From assembly GCA_026874595.1 (NCBI GenBank), contig CM049307.1:48645678-48709677 (forward strand): DNA of 64,000 nucleotides. The letters are read 5' to 3'. Shown here piece after piece: positions 35,021 to 47,037 of the stretch (the stretch's first letter is position 1; each line of letters opens with the position of its first letter). The stretch comes from Sipunculus nudus (Eukaryota; Annelida; Sipuncula; Golfingiida; Sipunculidae). The notes below the pieces were generated by a model, which was not told the origin of the DNA, searched no databases, and was given only the letters and a program-made list of their open reading frames with translations. The position numbers and the translations under genes were made by a program.

Positions 35021-35125
35021 TCAGCTCTGACGTAGTTGATGCACGGCTTGTCTTAACCTGGAGAGAGAGTGAAACTTGGACTGCACCAGGGCCAGAGTGC
35101 TGGATAAGGTCTTCAGTACATCCTC
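35021..35125 (-). CDS. HAUS2: HAUS2 exon 6 with stop, residues 183-216
   Basis: Acceptor gatatttcag. It encodes LSSTLALVQSKFHSLSRLRQ and ends RQS with TGA at 35023-35021. Confidence 0.78.
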   Translation of the reverse strand, partial: EDVLKTLSSTLALVQSKFHSLSRLRQAVHQLRQS

Positions 35126-38100
35126 CTGAAATATCAATACATAAATGATAATAACTAATAAATAATAACTAATAGAATTATGAATTTTAAACAGCTGCAA
35201 TAGCAGGGCTTCAATCAAGCTCATGAAGAAATACATGATGTGTGATAAGACTGCCCATGGGACTGACCAACAAGGTGGTGTTAATAGACAGGTGGTCCTT
35301 CAGACAGGTTCCACTGTATAGGAATTTTCAAGTAGCACTGGAGGTCTAAATATAGGACTCCATAGGAATTTCTAGCCAGAATATAAGAAAAAATTATAGG
35401 AGTTTTATTGCACCCTTATGTTTTGCTTGGCTACTTACCATGACTATAAGTTCTCCAAAGAGCATCAAACAGTCTGCTAAATGGTTTAGATAGCAGAACA
35501 TGTAAACACCTCCAGTTAATGTACAGTTATACAAAGGAAATGAATGTTTGAAATCAATAAAAGCATGTTTATTTAACAATAATTATTCAATATTAACAGT
35601 TATATTGTAAACTTGATTGTGAAGTAAAAACAAGGGGACCCATGGGACACTGTGCTCAGCTGAAGTTGACCTTGAAGGTAAAAATCTAAAATAATATAAA
35701 ATTGAGATAAAGTGTAAGAGGAAGAGGTAATATAGGCCATGGTTGTTTATATGATTTGTTTGTATTGATGAGCAAGAAATTGTTGCAAATAATATTTTCT
35801 GACCTGACCATGTGTTTCCAAATGTTTAAACTGAAGCATTTGAGCAGTTTGTGAACAAATGATCTGTACTATTTCTATGATCATTAGTTGGCATTTTGAT
35901 TAACTGTTGACATTTCAGTAGTTTACACATTTGTTCAACTGAATTTTTTTTTTTTTTGTATAATATATATTATTAAATATATATGTATTTTTTATTATAT
36001 GAAATGAATTAGATATGAAATTGTATTAGATCCTCATTTTTTTCATCACATCATTTTTTTTTTATAAGTTTATATTTGTATACATTTCCAATATAACATA
36101 TATATCTGAATATAAAAGTTGATTCATAATTCTCAGTTGCATTATCATAAATCTCAATCTTGTCAGATTACACCACATCATGCATACAAATGTTTATTTA
36201 TTTTTTACCACAAAAGTATATCTTTTAAATCTGCAAAACAATAAATATATAAAAATAATACTTGATTTAGATTTCATAATTTTAAATTGTGTCTTTATTT
36301 ATCCATAATGTGCTTTATATTTTATAAATTTAAGCATACTGAAGGGTTTATTTTATATTTGTTTAAATCATTTTAAAGAAAACTGATTTCTTTAAAAATG
36401 CTACATTAACACAACATGGCATCTTCTGGATTACACCTTGAATTACTTTTTCAAGGAAAGTTTTTGTATATTGGAGTGGAAACAGCATTACAGTTAAGGA
36501 GATACAGTGAAAACAATAACAATTACTGCATAACACTTGGTGGGTTGGGTTTGCGTCGGGGGGGGGGGGGGGAATGGGGTGGTGATTAAAGAATAACTGT
36601 ACACCTGTCACAGCAGGGGATCTCCCCCAGTGACTGTTACAAATCAGCAACCCTGGCATAGCTGACTTCCAGTGACCTGGAGTGGGACCCTGCACCAGTA
36701 ATCTGTAATCAAAGCAAATGACTACAACAGAGCCTCAAGAAAAAAAAAATCAATAACTAGCCTAATTTTCAAGCTTTTATTTTCAAATTTCAGATTTAAA
36801 CAAATTAAATATTATTGTTTCAGAATGTGAAAATTAAATCAATGTTACTTACAGGAAAAAAAACTTACCATGGTTAAATTTGGGCAAAATTTAAGGTACT
36901 GATTTTATTTTTGTGCTAATAACTTAAAAAATTTACAAAATTCAGATCTAATTTTGGGTAAACAATTGAATCTTAATTAAACATAGTTATATACTTGAGA
37001 AAATAGACTCTATTTTCAAAATTTTTCATGTTAAGTGAGTAAATGTTTTTCCTGATTTTATACAAAGTCCATTATGTTCCGGCCCATAACTTAAAGAAAT
37101 TACACTTAACAGACTTCTGGCATGTACTTTTTTTTTTTTAAAAATTGAGGTTTTTCCTTAATTTCTCAAAGGAATGAAGTCGCAATACCCAGTTTTTGGC
37201 TTGGAAGGAGATCTTGGGGACATCTAACATTATACCGAATTTTGGATTCCTAGGTCTTACGGTTTCAAAACGTGCCACATATACGGAGTGACGGATAGAA
37301 GGATGGACGACAGACAATGGACCACGACTATAGCTCAGATGACTTATAGTCAGATGAGCTAATAGTAAAGAAAAATATATTAGACAATTTTTTTTTAAAA
37401 ATATATAAGATATAGGAAACATAGGAGTTGTTGGAAGCCTGCTGTAGTGGATTTGTTGCTGTGAAGTACTGTCGGAAGGACAGGGCAATCCAGCTGAAAG
37501 CTAGTCTATCAAAATGTGTAATGAATTACAAATCAGATTAACATGGCACTCAATTGTTAAACAATATACAGACAACTAAAATAAAACAGGTGAAAACATG
37601 ATGAACAGAATACCAGGATCACATTCTAAAATAATATTTTAACAAAAGCACTCTTGCCAAGAGTACATAATACACCAATCATGTCTTGTAACCTTTGACC
37701 ATGTTAAATAATTAAGCACAGATTTTGCAGACAATTTAACCCAGGGGATTTATACTTTAACAGTTTAACATTAATACTGATTGTCAGCAAAACCCATCAA
37801 AGTATTTTGCTCTCTAACTCATTAACTATGCATGGATTTACCTGTTATGCAACTTTGATTTGAATAGTTTCCCCAGTTTAGGGCTACAATGGCTTTTGTA
37901 GAACTTATGGAGTGGTGATGTGTACTAACCATTTCCCCATCCTGGAGGTCACTGGAGCTCGCCCACATGATGTTTTCAAGCTGGCTGGTCAAGTCTGATA
38001 ACACAGAGGCTACTTGTGGAAACAATTTGCTTGCATACCTGTAATGTGAAATACAAAGTGATACACTGTATAAAAACCTGTGAAAGATAGAATGTGTAAA

Positions 38101-41100
38101 CACAAATTCAAAATTCAGGAACAAGATGGAAGTGCCAAACTTCCCAGGATAAACTGTCAAAAGCCCCTTTTCTGAATTTGTATATAGTGTAAAGTTGAAA
38201 AATAGCAATGGGTGTTCTGTGTGATTGTTGTCATGAATTCCATACTTTTTAAACTAATTTAATATTATAAATTTAGAAACAATCAAAGGTAAATTTTCAG
38301 CAATGTTTAACTTTCATAGAGCTTGTGGAGAAGAGAATGGCAGTTTAATTTTTCATGCTCTTATGCTATTAAATATGGGCCAGTGTCTCCTCGCTTAGAA
38401 CTTCCAGTGTTTTAATCTGGCCCTGGTCACACCAGTATGTGGTTTGTCCCACCTGATAATAATTTGACCTGAAATCAGGGGTTTTGGACTGAGAATGTGT
38501 TATTGTTGGTATATACAAGAGATTATTTGATAAGGGTTTCAGCAAATAAAACAAGATATGGCCCAGCATCACGTTACAGATGTACAATATGCAGTGGAGT
38601 GGTACATTGTGGGTTTATTATTATTCCAGGTATTCAGATGTAAAGCTGTAGTTTTATTGACTCTGTTAACCAGGTATTTTACGAAATTACTTTTTTATCT
38701 TTTCCTCCGAGGAAAACTACAAAGCTACAGAGGTTTGTAACACATTAGTGAACATTTTATGCACCCATCTTGTCAGAAGCAAAACCATTTCATTAAATAC
38801 TGTTTGCTCAAGAAGAACCATTAGACAGTTGTAACCTGCAGACACCCTGCTGTCATCTGCTGGAAGAAGAGTGAACTAAAATTATTTTTCCAGATTGCAG
38901 TATCATCATGATCAGGCATATATTCTGATGATGCTAACAAAATGCTGTGATCTAAAATTTAAATCATTTTAATATATCTATCTTTTTGACCATTTGGAGT
39001 TATAATAAAATTTTCAGGTTAATAAAGCCTGAAACTTAGAAGAAACATAATTCATTTTAAATCAAGATCATTCAAAGACACCAATACAAACAATGATATT
39101 TTTTTACTTAAAATAATTTTTTTATAGCATAAACACTTACTCATGATAAGAAGCATCCATTTTGAGAAAATCCCCCACATATGACCGCTGCAGTTTGTCA
39201 ATCAGCTGTGTCTTTTCATTAATTATCTGCTGTAGGTGACTGTTCAGCACAGTGATTGGTTGGATTCTTTTCTCTGTAAATTTAATCAGAATTTATGCCA
39301 TAATTAGTCAGATATATAAAGAAGTGTGTTGGAACACAACATTTGTTCACATCGTTCTGGCCTAGAGCTGGAATAAATGCATGTATACAAAATAATTAAC
39401 TTCCAGCATTGGACAGTCATTCAAGTCATAAATGCTCACTTAATCAGTAGGTTTTCCACAGATAGCATAAGTTCCATCAGGAGTTCCTTCAAGAAGTTCA
39501 AAATCTTGCTGCAAAAATTTCTTATATGGGCATGTATAGGTAAAAATATATCTGATTTACTAAGGTTTGTAGTTTGTGGGTCTTCACCTTGTACAAACAG
39601 CAAGATTTTGGGCCAAATTGTCTTTCATGAAAACCGATCATCATCCAAAGTTAGTCCAAGCTGAAAATACCTTATAAGTTGCCCGGAAGGTATATATGTC
39701 TGGCAAACTTGTAATTAAAGAATGAACATACCCACTGCACTCTTGTGTGTCAGGTCCTTGGTTTCTTTATCTTGTAGTCTGCTGTGTATTTCTAAGTTTA
39801 CCTGCAAGGTAAGCAAACATACAATAGCTTAAAAAAACAAATTTGTTTCTTCTTCTGACACAATCTTACCAATTCTTATGTAGAAGCAGATAAATCTATT
39901 AAAATTAGTTCATTAGATACCTGATGTCTAATTAAAAGTCTGGTGGACCTGTATCACTCGTGTGTCAGTGATCCAGCCAGATGATGATGAGATTAAATAT
40001 TACAATACCTAAAATCAGACATGAAATGCAAAATCCACATGACATTTAACAAAAACTACAGGAAATCAGTACAAATGACTCCAGTACAGTGAAATGGAAA
40101 TAAGAAGGCTATTACTGTAGATCTCAGTTTTATAGCTGCATTTCTATTTATAGCTGCACCTTGTGTTAGAAATTCCCTTTTTTCATACAGTATCAGATTT
40201 AACATGAAAATATATAATATCAATGTGTGCTGGACTTAATGTGGCATCAATCAAAATTTAAAGAAATTAAAATCCCTCAGTCAACAAAAGAAGAACAGTG
40301 AAGGAGGATATGAAAAGAAATTGTATATAAATAAGAGAATAGTGAGAGGGAATTAATTCTTTTCTTAAAACAAAATTATAGGAAAGGACCAAAGCTGTAT
40401 TCCATATGTGTTCAGTATGTATGCATTAGCAGCTAGGAATCTGACACATTACATTCTCTTGGAATGGTTTCATGTATATGCAGTACATACATATATGTAT
40501 ATACATATTTATTCATTTGCAGCAGTTCGATCGCTCATTGAATTGATTGAACATAGTAACAGCCTTAGGGGAATTCCACACTTGATGTCAGCAGTAGGGT
40601 ATTTCCCTGACATATGACTATATACTCTTAACTATATACACGGTTTCGCTGCATAAGTACAGCAATTATATACATGCCAAATGAATCACAGGAGTCCATT
40701 TTCTAGCTGCATATGCAAATGAACCACATTCACATACTGCATTACTGCATACACATACAAAGAATGCTAGCTTTAAAGAAAAGATACCTGGTCTATTTGC
40801 TTCCTCATTTGCTGAATATCTTGCAGTATTTTTATCATCTTCAGACTGACTGAGGTCTCTCTAGCTGCCTCCAGAGCATCTGACTGGTCATAAAGGGTGC
40901 CCTGAAATACAAACAGTCGGGCACACTAGTAGTAGTAATCAAGGTGATCAGTGGAATCCAAAATATAAATAGTATTGTAACACATGCAGAAAAAGACTGC
41001 TCAAGGACTGTGAAGGGGTCAGCCCTATTTCCCCTGACCATGTTCCCAAGATCTATAGATGACAATAATGTTTTGTCTACGGTATATATTTGGTTTGCCA

Positions 41101-43830
41101 ATATACTGCACAGGAACAGACGATGGTGTTAAGCTGTCAAGAGTAAAAATAAAAGGATCTGGCTGTAGTCTTCTGGACTTCCAATGTGAAATGCATATGT
41201 ACACATCAACTTCTTGGTCATTCAATGATATGAAATACATATTGGTCACAAATGACACTACCAGTATGAAATATACAATAATTAGAAATACAGTACTAGT
41301 AGCTAATGACCAGATATATATTTTAAATATATGTACATGTACACATAGACATTCAAGCTAGTAATAAACATTGCATACATACACACTTAGTTATAACTTA
41401 ATTGTTGTTTCTGACAGAGAAATCAAACATTCCAGCATTGTATCGCACTTAGTATCAGTACCGCCATCTTGCAGCAACTCATATAACTATTTTACCACTA
41501 TCTGATCCTCTTATTTCATGGACTGGTAATCTTGGCTGGTTCCCGGACGGCCAGCGCCACACATCACTGCCTTGCTGAACTAAGGTCTTTTCCAGTGACG
41601 TCAGCAGTGATCTTTCCCAGGATCTTTTTCAAATATGGTTCATTCAGTCATCGCCTTTTCTGGGCTTCCAATTGCCACTAATATTCCCATTTAATTTGTC
41701 TTAATATTTTCAGGTCGTCGCTCAGTTTGAGTTCAGCGAGACTTTAAAACACTATAACCCTCAGCCTCAGTGTTAACGTTTATCGGACCACCACTCTTGA
41801 TAATAGGCCTAACAAACTCTGGCTCAGCCAATCAGCGCGAGATATTCAGGTGCACACGCGCGAGCGCAGTCAAAATGTACCGGCTGACTGAAACGATCAT
41901 GATTCGCGAGTTCGCAAATTTACCATTGATGCCAGCTGGTCTTGTCATCTCGGCAGAGGGAATTTTACTGGACTTGTCGGTACAAAATTGTTGTGATAGT
42001 GTCTACAATATGCACTTACATTTGGCCCATGGACCAAAATATTTGTTCAGCAGAGATATATCATAGAACACGAAAGTCCAAGTGTGGGATACCTGAATAA
42101 ATGATTTCAGTGCGAATGTTACCAAGCAGGTTGAGCTGTGGGACCACTGTTGGCCTTCTCATAGCAACGATGCCACTCACATGAGGCGTGACGGCCTGAA
42201 TCATGATACGCAAATACAGTGGAATCATCAGGTCCTCAAAGAGCCTTGTGACGCCTTAATATGCAAATATCAGGGATTCACCACACAGACTTTACAGGGC
42301 TTTAGTGATAAGAGCTGGCACTGAGTTAAGTTCCATGGAATCACGTTTTATTTTAAGCATTTTATTAGTACACGCAAATACTAAAGCCCAGGCAGGGCTA
42401 ACATACAAACATACAAACATGAATTACATAAAAACAATGATCAATTATTAGTAATAATATAGTTTCCTCTTATTGTAAGATTTTTGGCAGAACTATAGAA
42501 ACCAGGCTTCAGCCTACCGCCGGTACAACGGGTGTCGCATAATAAATTGTTTCCTGGAAAAGGCCGATACATATTATTTTCCTCAGAATACCTGTATTTA
42601 ATTAAATTAGAGGAGGAGGGGTCCGGGGAACCTGGGTTCCCCGTCTGAACGGGGGTGTGGGGGCCCCCACCTAAAGCTTAATTTTCCTGTTAAAACAGTA
42701 AATGGTTTCCTGTTTCCTGGAAAAGGCTGATACATATTATTTTCCTCAGAATTCCCGTATTTAATTTTGCTCATAACTGGAGTTTATTATATTAGAGGAG
42801 GAGGGGTCCGGGGAACCTGGGTTCCCCGTCTGAATGGGGGTGTGGGGGCGGAGCCCCCACCTAAAGCTTAATTTTCCTGTTAAAATAGTAAATGGTTTCC
42901 CATTTTCGCGACAGATGCCTCTTCAATCGGAGATATAAATGAACAAAACTTGCTCCTGCTGGTATCTCGTCTTCACGGCTCACTTAGTAGCGTGTAGGGC
43001 TCCTAGTCTAGAGTTCGTAGGTTCGATTCCTGATTCAGGCGACTTCTGATGCTTAGTAGTTGTTTATGTTAGAAGAGTTGAGTGTAGGGACATCTACAGG
43101 GAAAAGTAGGAGTTAAAATAGGGGAATGAGAGGAGACAATTTTATTTATATGTTCCTCAATAGAAGCGAAGCCCGCGTTCTATAGTGGCTCCAGATTTTT
43201 TTTTTCCTGCAACTTTTGTGTTACTATTATTACTATTACTTATTTAAACTAATATAAGACTAAATAGTACTGTACTATGGTTTAAATCTATGTACGACTT
43301 TGTGGCAAAACACCAGTCCAAGTGTATTATATGATATGGGAAAATACATATGTGAAATGTCTTTAAATTTGCAAGTACAGCACAAAATGTGTTATCACTG
43401 AGCAGTTATATTAAAAATGATATTAATGCTGTCCAGTATCTCACTATCTGTAATATTAATCATATCATATGAATTTTAATTTACAATAAACTGGTTATGT
43501 AATTAATATAATAATTAATATCATGTTATTAAGTCACACACCACAGAGTGCAACTCCTTTGTGAAACCACACCAGTTTGACATAATCACTATGTGACATG
43601 AACCGGACCATCGACCAGCACTCCCACAGTGGCCTTCTGAGCGTGAAGCCAGTGTCAGTGGCAGTGCAACAACAATTAAACAGAACGACAAGCTGATTTA
43701 AGAAACATACCCTCTTCAGCTGTCCTGTGTTTTCAGCCAGCGCTAGCGCATATGAGATACTACCAAGACTTGCTTCATCATCTGACCAAGGGTTTGTCTG
43801 TCTATCTGCAAGTGAGTGAAACATACTCAT
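35021..43830 (-). CDS. HAUS2: HAUS augmin-like complex subunit 2 (complete, six coding exons)
   Basis: HAUS2 (CEP27) is one of eight subunits of augmin, which recruits gamma-tubulin ring complexes to spindle microtubules for branching nucleation. Exons in transcript order: 43830-43711, 40901-40788, 39801-39732, 39273-39141, 38038-37930, 35125-35021. The joined frame is 651 nt, 216 residues plus stop (human is 235). Matching features are an early NPW motif (residues 13-15), VNLEI at 79-83, and LNSHLQQIINEKTQLIDKLQ with a YHEYA-type motif, all in the order found in vertebrate HAUS2. Nearly the whole protein is heptad-like helix. The first ATG at 43830 was chosen because an in-frame stop lies just upstream. 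The family match is by recall and the protein is divergent, so a search is needed for certainty. It converges on UBE4A and diverges from LUC7L. Confidence 0.75.
35244..35316. mobile_element. Partial T-family MITE, copy T3
   Basis: Ends ACAGGTTCCACTG before TATA, like copies at 28-213 and 14867-15043. The left end is missing. It lies in HAUS2 intron 5. Confidence 0.45.
35580..36840. other. HAUS2 intron 5, very AT-rich part
   Basis: AT content is extreme at about 35940-36360. A run of about 14 Gs lies at 36557-36571. No gene or clear element. Confidence 0.5.
36845..37360 (-). mobile_element. Truncated inverted copy of element N
   Basis: Read on the minus strand from 37360, it starts AGCTCATCTGACTATAAGTC, then a CGTCCATCCTTCTATCCGTC-like tract, TGGCACGTTTTGAAACCG and CCTAGGAATCCAAAATTCGG, the same order as 57286-57450. 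It stops inside the first core unit, so the 3' end is absent. Confidence 0.7.
37930..38038 (-). CDS. HAUS2: HAUS2 exon 5, residues 146-182
   Basis: Acceptor cacattacag and donor GTTAGT. It encodes YASKLFPQVASVLSDLTSQL; the incoming G completes Glu. Confidence 0.78.
39141..39273 (-). CDS. HAUS2: HAUS2 exon 4, residues 102-145
   Basis: Acceptor atttacag and donor GTAAGT, outgoing phase 2. It encodes LNSHLQQIINEKTQLIDKLQ followed by the YHE motif at the next junction. Confidence 0.8.
39732..39801 (-). CDS. HAUS2: HAUS2 exon 3, residues 79-101
   Basis: Acceptor accttgcag and donor GTATGT, outgoing phase 1. It encodes VNLEIHSRLQDKETKDLTHK, which resembles the NLEIELLKLEKDTAD region of vertebrate HAUS2. 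Confidence 0.75.
40788..40901 (-). CDS. HAUS2: HAUS2 exon 2, residues 41-78
   Basis: Acceptor gtatttcag and donor GTATCT, phase 0 on both sides. It encodes a helical stretch including KILQDIQQMRKQIDQ. Confidence 0.75.
41740..41960. promoter_or_regulatory. CpG-rich, CCAAT-containing patch in HAUS2 intron 1
   Basis: GCCAATCAGCGCGAG at 41827-41841 is followed by ACACGCGCGAGCGCAG, a CpG-dense stretch in an otherwise AT-rich intron. A plus-strand ATG at 41875 opens a 63-codon frame that I do not recognise. It could be an internal or alternative promoter. Confidence 0.35.
42550..42905 (+). repeat. Two tandem ~165-190 bp units
   Basis: TTTCCTGGAAAAGGC...GATACATATTATTTTCC recurs at about 42550 and 42714, and AGAGGAGGAGGGGTCCGGGG at about 42610 and 42794. 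Each unit holds GC-rich self-complementary words (GGGGAACC...GGTTCCCC and GGGGGC...GCCCCC). Confidence 0.8.
42970..43042 (+). mobile_element. tRNA-like SINE head
   Basis: GGTTCGATTCC at 43020-43030 is a perfect B box, preceded by a weak A-box-like CTCACTTAGTAGCGTGTAGG. The acceptor and anticodon stems pair poorly, so a working tRNA is unlikely. It probably heads a SINE that continues to about 43190. Confidence 0.45.
43711..43830 (-). CDS. HAUS2: HAUS2 exon 1, residues 1-40
   Basis: ATG at 43830-43828, donor GTATGT. It encodes RQTNPWSDDEASLGSISYAL. An in-frame TGA lies three codons upstream of the ATG. Confidence 0.75.
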
Positions 43831-44547
43831 TTCCACTCAGTTCACCAACTTCAAAGAACGACCACCAGACCACCGGTTTGTTTTCACCGCGGTATCCTGG
43901 AAAATTCGACCAGAGGAAAACTCGGCCTGCTAGTTCCCATGTCAGGTCACTGTCGCGTATTGACACGGGCCGAATTATACTGCCATATTTCAATAGACTG
44001 GTTACTTCTCTTTTATTGATTCTTGACGGACGTTCAAGCCTACTGCCAACGTCTACTTACACGCCAGTGCGTTTGTGTCAATTCATTTAACAATAAAATA
44101 TAGACAGCAACGGAATTACTTTTTTCCCTGGACGTATTTTTTTGCCCTTGAAAATATAATAATTAACGCGGAAGTACTAAGCTGACGAGAATTAAGAGTT
44201 AGCAAAAAAAGATGTATACTTAATTATAACCGGTATAAAGAATTCTTATATGTTTTCAGGCAGTTGCATTAAAAAAACTTAATTTAGTGTATGTTTTTAA
44301 AAGAATGGTTTCTGAGAAACTCTAAAAAATATTCCATAGTATGTTTTATACGTTTTATTCTGTTATAATTTGTCATAACATATATTATTTTTTTCACTGT
44401 TACATTTTAAAATTGAAAACATTTACTCATAATATTAAATTCTAATTAAGAATGTTTCTGTCATGCAAGCATTATTTTTACAGAGATATAATTAAAAGTT
44501 AAATGTACTGTTAAAATTTATATGAAAAATCATTTCTCAAAATCACA

Positions 44548-44549
44548 TT

Positions 44550-44615
<66 letters not shown>
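44548..44615. repeat. (TA)n microsatellite
   Basis: Near-continuous TA dinucleotides with one AAA interruption. Confidence 0.95.
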
Positions 44616-44618
<3 letters not shown>

Positions 44619-44836
44619 GCAATTTTAAAACGTTTATCTAAGGCCAAAATGAAAAAAAAGGTATGGTTACCAGGCACCTTTTTTCCATAAATCAATGTGG
44701 GCGGGCGGTTTTTTTATTTTTAATTTTTTTTTTGTATGTTTCGATAAAAATGTAAAATGGTAAGGGAAAAGCATGATATTAACAGATTTATTTTGCTAAA
44801 CAAGTATAAGTACTGCATAACAAAGGGAAGTGTATG

Positions 44837-44876
44837 CAGTGGCGTCAATTTTTCTTCCAGGGTGGGGGGATGACTT

Positions 44877-44953
<77 letters not shown>

Positions 44954-45268
44954 TTCAGCGTCTGTGAGAGGCATATACAACTATATATATATATATATCT
45001 ATATATATTTTTATATATTTAATCATATTTTAAATAATTATAATGTTTTAGAAAATAAGTTATTTTGTGAATTCTAAGAAAGGTTTAGATATAAGAATTT
45101 TTAGTAAATAGATCCAAAGTCTTTAATTCTATTTATTATATATTTCATTTGCAATATTATAATATTATTCTCTGAAAAGTGGGGGGGGGATGATTACATT
45201 GATCATCCCCCTTTGCCAAAAAGTGGGGGGTATATATACCCCCCATCCCCCCTATATTGACGCCCCTG
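44837..45268. mobile_element. hAT-type MITE with 8-bp target duplication
   Basis: The ends are CAGTGGCGTCAAT and ATTGACGCCCCTG, inverted with one mismatch. The 8-bp direct repeat AGTGTATG flanks both sides exactly (44829-44836 and 45269-45276). CAG(T/G)GGCGT termini and 8-bp duplications are the hallmarks of hAT elements. The interior is mostly (TA)n and G/C runs with no ORF. Confidence 0.85.
44880..44948. repeat. (TA)n microsatellite inside the hAT MITE
   Basis: About 68 bp of TA repeats; a shorter TA tract follows at about 44983-45018. Confidence 0.95.
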
Positions 45269-45689
45269 AGTGTATGATTTTATCTTCTTAAAAGAAATAT
45301 CCGAGCGGCTGTAGCTCATGATTGGTAACTTACTTTGGAAAATCAAAATAAAAATTTTTTATGCGGGGGTTTAAAATTGATGTAGGCGGTGCCTGAGAAC
45401 CATATCTTTTATTTTTTATTTTTTGCCTAATTATTTGTTTTTCTTTTACATTTAAAATGTTTAAATGTTTCGTTCATAATATTCTTGGCAATATATTGGA
45501 AATGTTCTAAATATATACCGTGGATATATGTAGGGATTCAGGCCATTTTCAATTATTCTGCACTAGCTTTCGAAAAAAAATATGTACGTTGACTGAATTC
45601 ATATTAAATAAGAAAATGATCTAAACATTTTTTCCGACGACTTTTAAAGATTCCCGATGTCAGTAAAAATTAAACGTATACGTTAGGAC

Positions 45690-46260
45690 CTATGGAATTA
45701 TCTCGGACTCGATCGAGTGCGGACTTTGACCGGAGTTAGGACTCGAGTTAACTTTTTAGGACTCGGACTTTGACTCGAGGATCTTAGAATCGGACCTGTA
45801 TTTATACTCGGAGGTAAAGACTTGAGAATTCAGGCCCATGCATTCCATCCCGAGCCCGGCAGAAAAAGAAAACCTCTTTCAAATACCATGAGGACTTAAA
45901 TTATTTAATTATATATACCTATATGCGAACTCCTATAAAAGAATATTACAAAGAATAAATTATGCTATTTGTTTACTAGCTTTAATTAGTACTTCGTCGG
46001 GGGATAAATGTAACTACACAATGTACACATTCAAGTAAAAATTATGTTTATAAATTAAAATTAAACACATATTATGATCTCAAATTTGACCGTTCAAATT
46101 CTCTTAATAAGGATCGAGATTTGTATTATACTCGGACTCTATGAATCGGACTCGAAGAGGATGGACATGGACTCGGATCTGTAGGATTCGGACTTGGTCT
46201 CGCGTGGCCTGGACTCGGCCTTGCACTCGGACTCCCCGGATAGTATGCATGGACTCCGTC
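45690..46260. repeat. Degenerate GGACTCG/TCGGACTC word clusters
   Basis: Two clusters (about 45697-45800 and 46128-46250) contain many GGACTCG, TCGGACT and GACTCGG words at irregular spacing, separated by 330 bp of AT-rich sequence. It may be the ends of one element or a decayed minisatellite. Confidence 0.55.
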
Positions 46261-46680
46261 GACTGTGTCTATATATAGGCCACCTATAGTACGTCACTCG
46301 GTACGTGTGCCTACAGCAATATATATGCATACGGTTTTAAATGTCATTTATAATTTATTTTGGCAAATATTCACTTTTAAAATTGTCAGTTGGGACTTTT
46401 CATTAACACAGGTAATGCTACTTCTAATAAATCAAATGCAAACTTTTTTAAAAGAGTACGTACTAGTAGTCTAGTTGGCCTACGTATATAACGTACATGT
46501 GTATTTGTTGCAAATGTTGTTCAGTGAAATAGTTGAAATTTATTGAGGTCCCAGACAACGGGTTTTAAGTGATTTTGGCACGCCGCTTTTTTATTTTTAC
46601 GCAATTGTCACTTTTAAATTGCCCTGTGAGTAAGCAGACGAACAGTTATTGATCCTCTATATATAGTTAATGGTGAGGAG

Positions 46681-46734
46681 GTTCTTATCATTGCAGCTAG
46701 CATGCAGGGAAGGAATCCACTAGTCAGCCCGGCC
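46681..46734 (+). promoter_or_regulatory. Possible alternative noncoding first exon of LUC7L
   Basis: A perfect donor CC/GTAAGT at 46734/46735 lies about 300 bp upstream of the LUC7L start, and an acceptor TTCTGCTGCAG at 47021 precedes the start codon by 16 nt. A spliced 5' leader is therefore possible. The 5' limit is unknown. Confidence 0.3.
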
Positions 46735-46919
46735 GTAAGTGGTGGCAGTGTCTGTGACTTTGATTTTGGTTTTGTGTTTTTCCAACACAAAGAGCAAAGT
46801 TTATTCTATACTTAAGCGTTTGTATACAACATTTTTTTATTTTAGCTGTTAATTCTCTCTGTGGTGCTGTTATTTTTGTCTCAGAATTTACCACAGAAGA
46901 TGTGGCACCAGTCTAGTAA

Positions 46920-46952
46920 TTTCCGGTTACTATTGGGGCGGAAGTGATAATG
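46920..46952 (+). promoter_or_regulatory. Likely LUC7L core promoter elements
   Basis: CCGG, an inverted CCAAT (ATTGG at about 46933), a GC box-like GGGGCGG and an ETS-like GGAAGTG sit together about 90-110 bp upstream of the start codon. Confidence 0.4.
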
Positions 46953-47037
46953 CAGACATTTTCCTCATCATCTTTGACCGCAAGAACAGTTGTTAGTTGA
47001 TTTAGCAAATTTCTGCTGCAGTCTTCAGCAGTCAGAC

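Larger units (their letters stand above)
44655..45410. mobile_element. Possible outer element with inverted ends around the hAT MITE
   Basis: GGTATGGTTACCAGGCACC on the left (about 44660) and GGTGCCTGAGAACCATATC on the right (about 45391) are inverted near-copies, and both are followed inward by TCAATGTGGGCGG-like words. This suggests an older TIR element disrupted by the hAT MITE. Confidence 0.45.

Noticed and set aside
42977-43041. Functional tRNA gene
   Set aside because: The B box is good, but acceptor and anticodon arms do not pair properly and the A box is weak. A SINE head is more likely.
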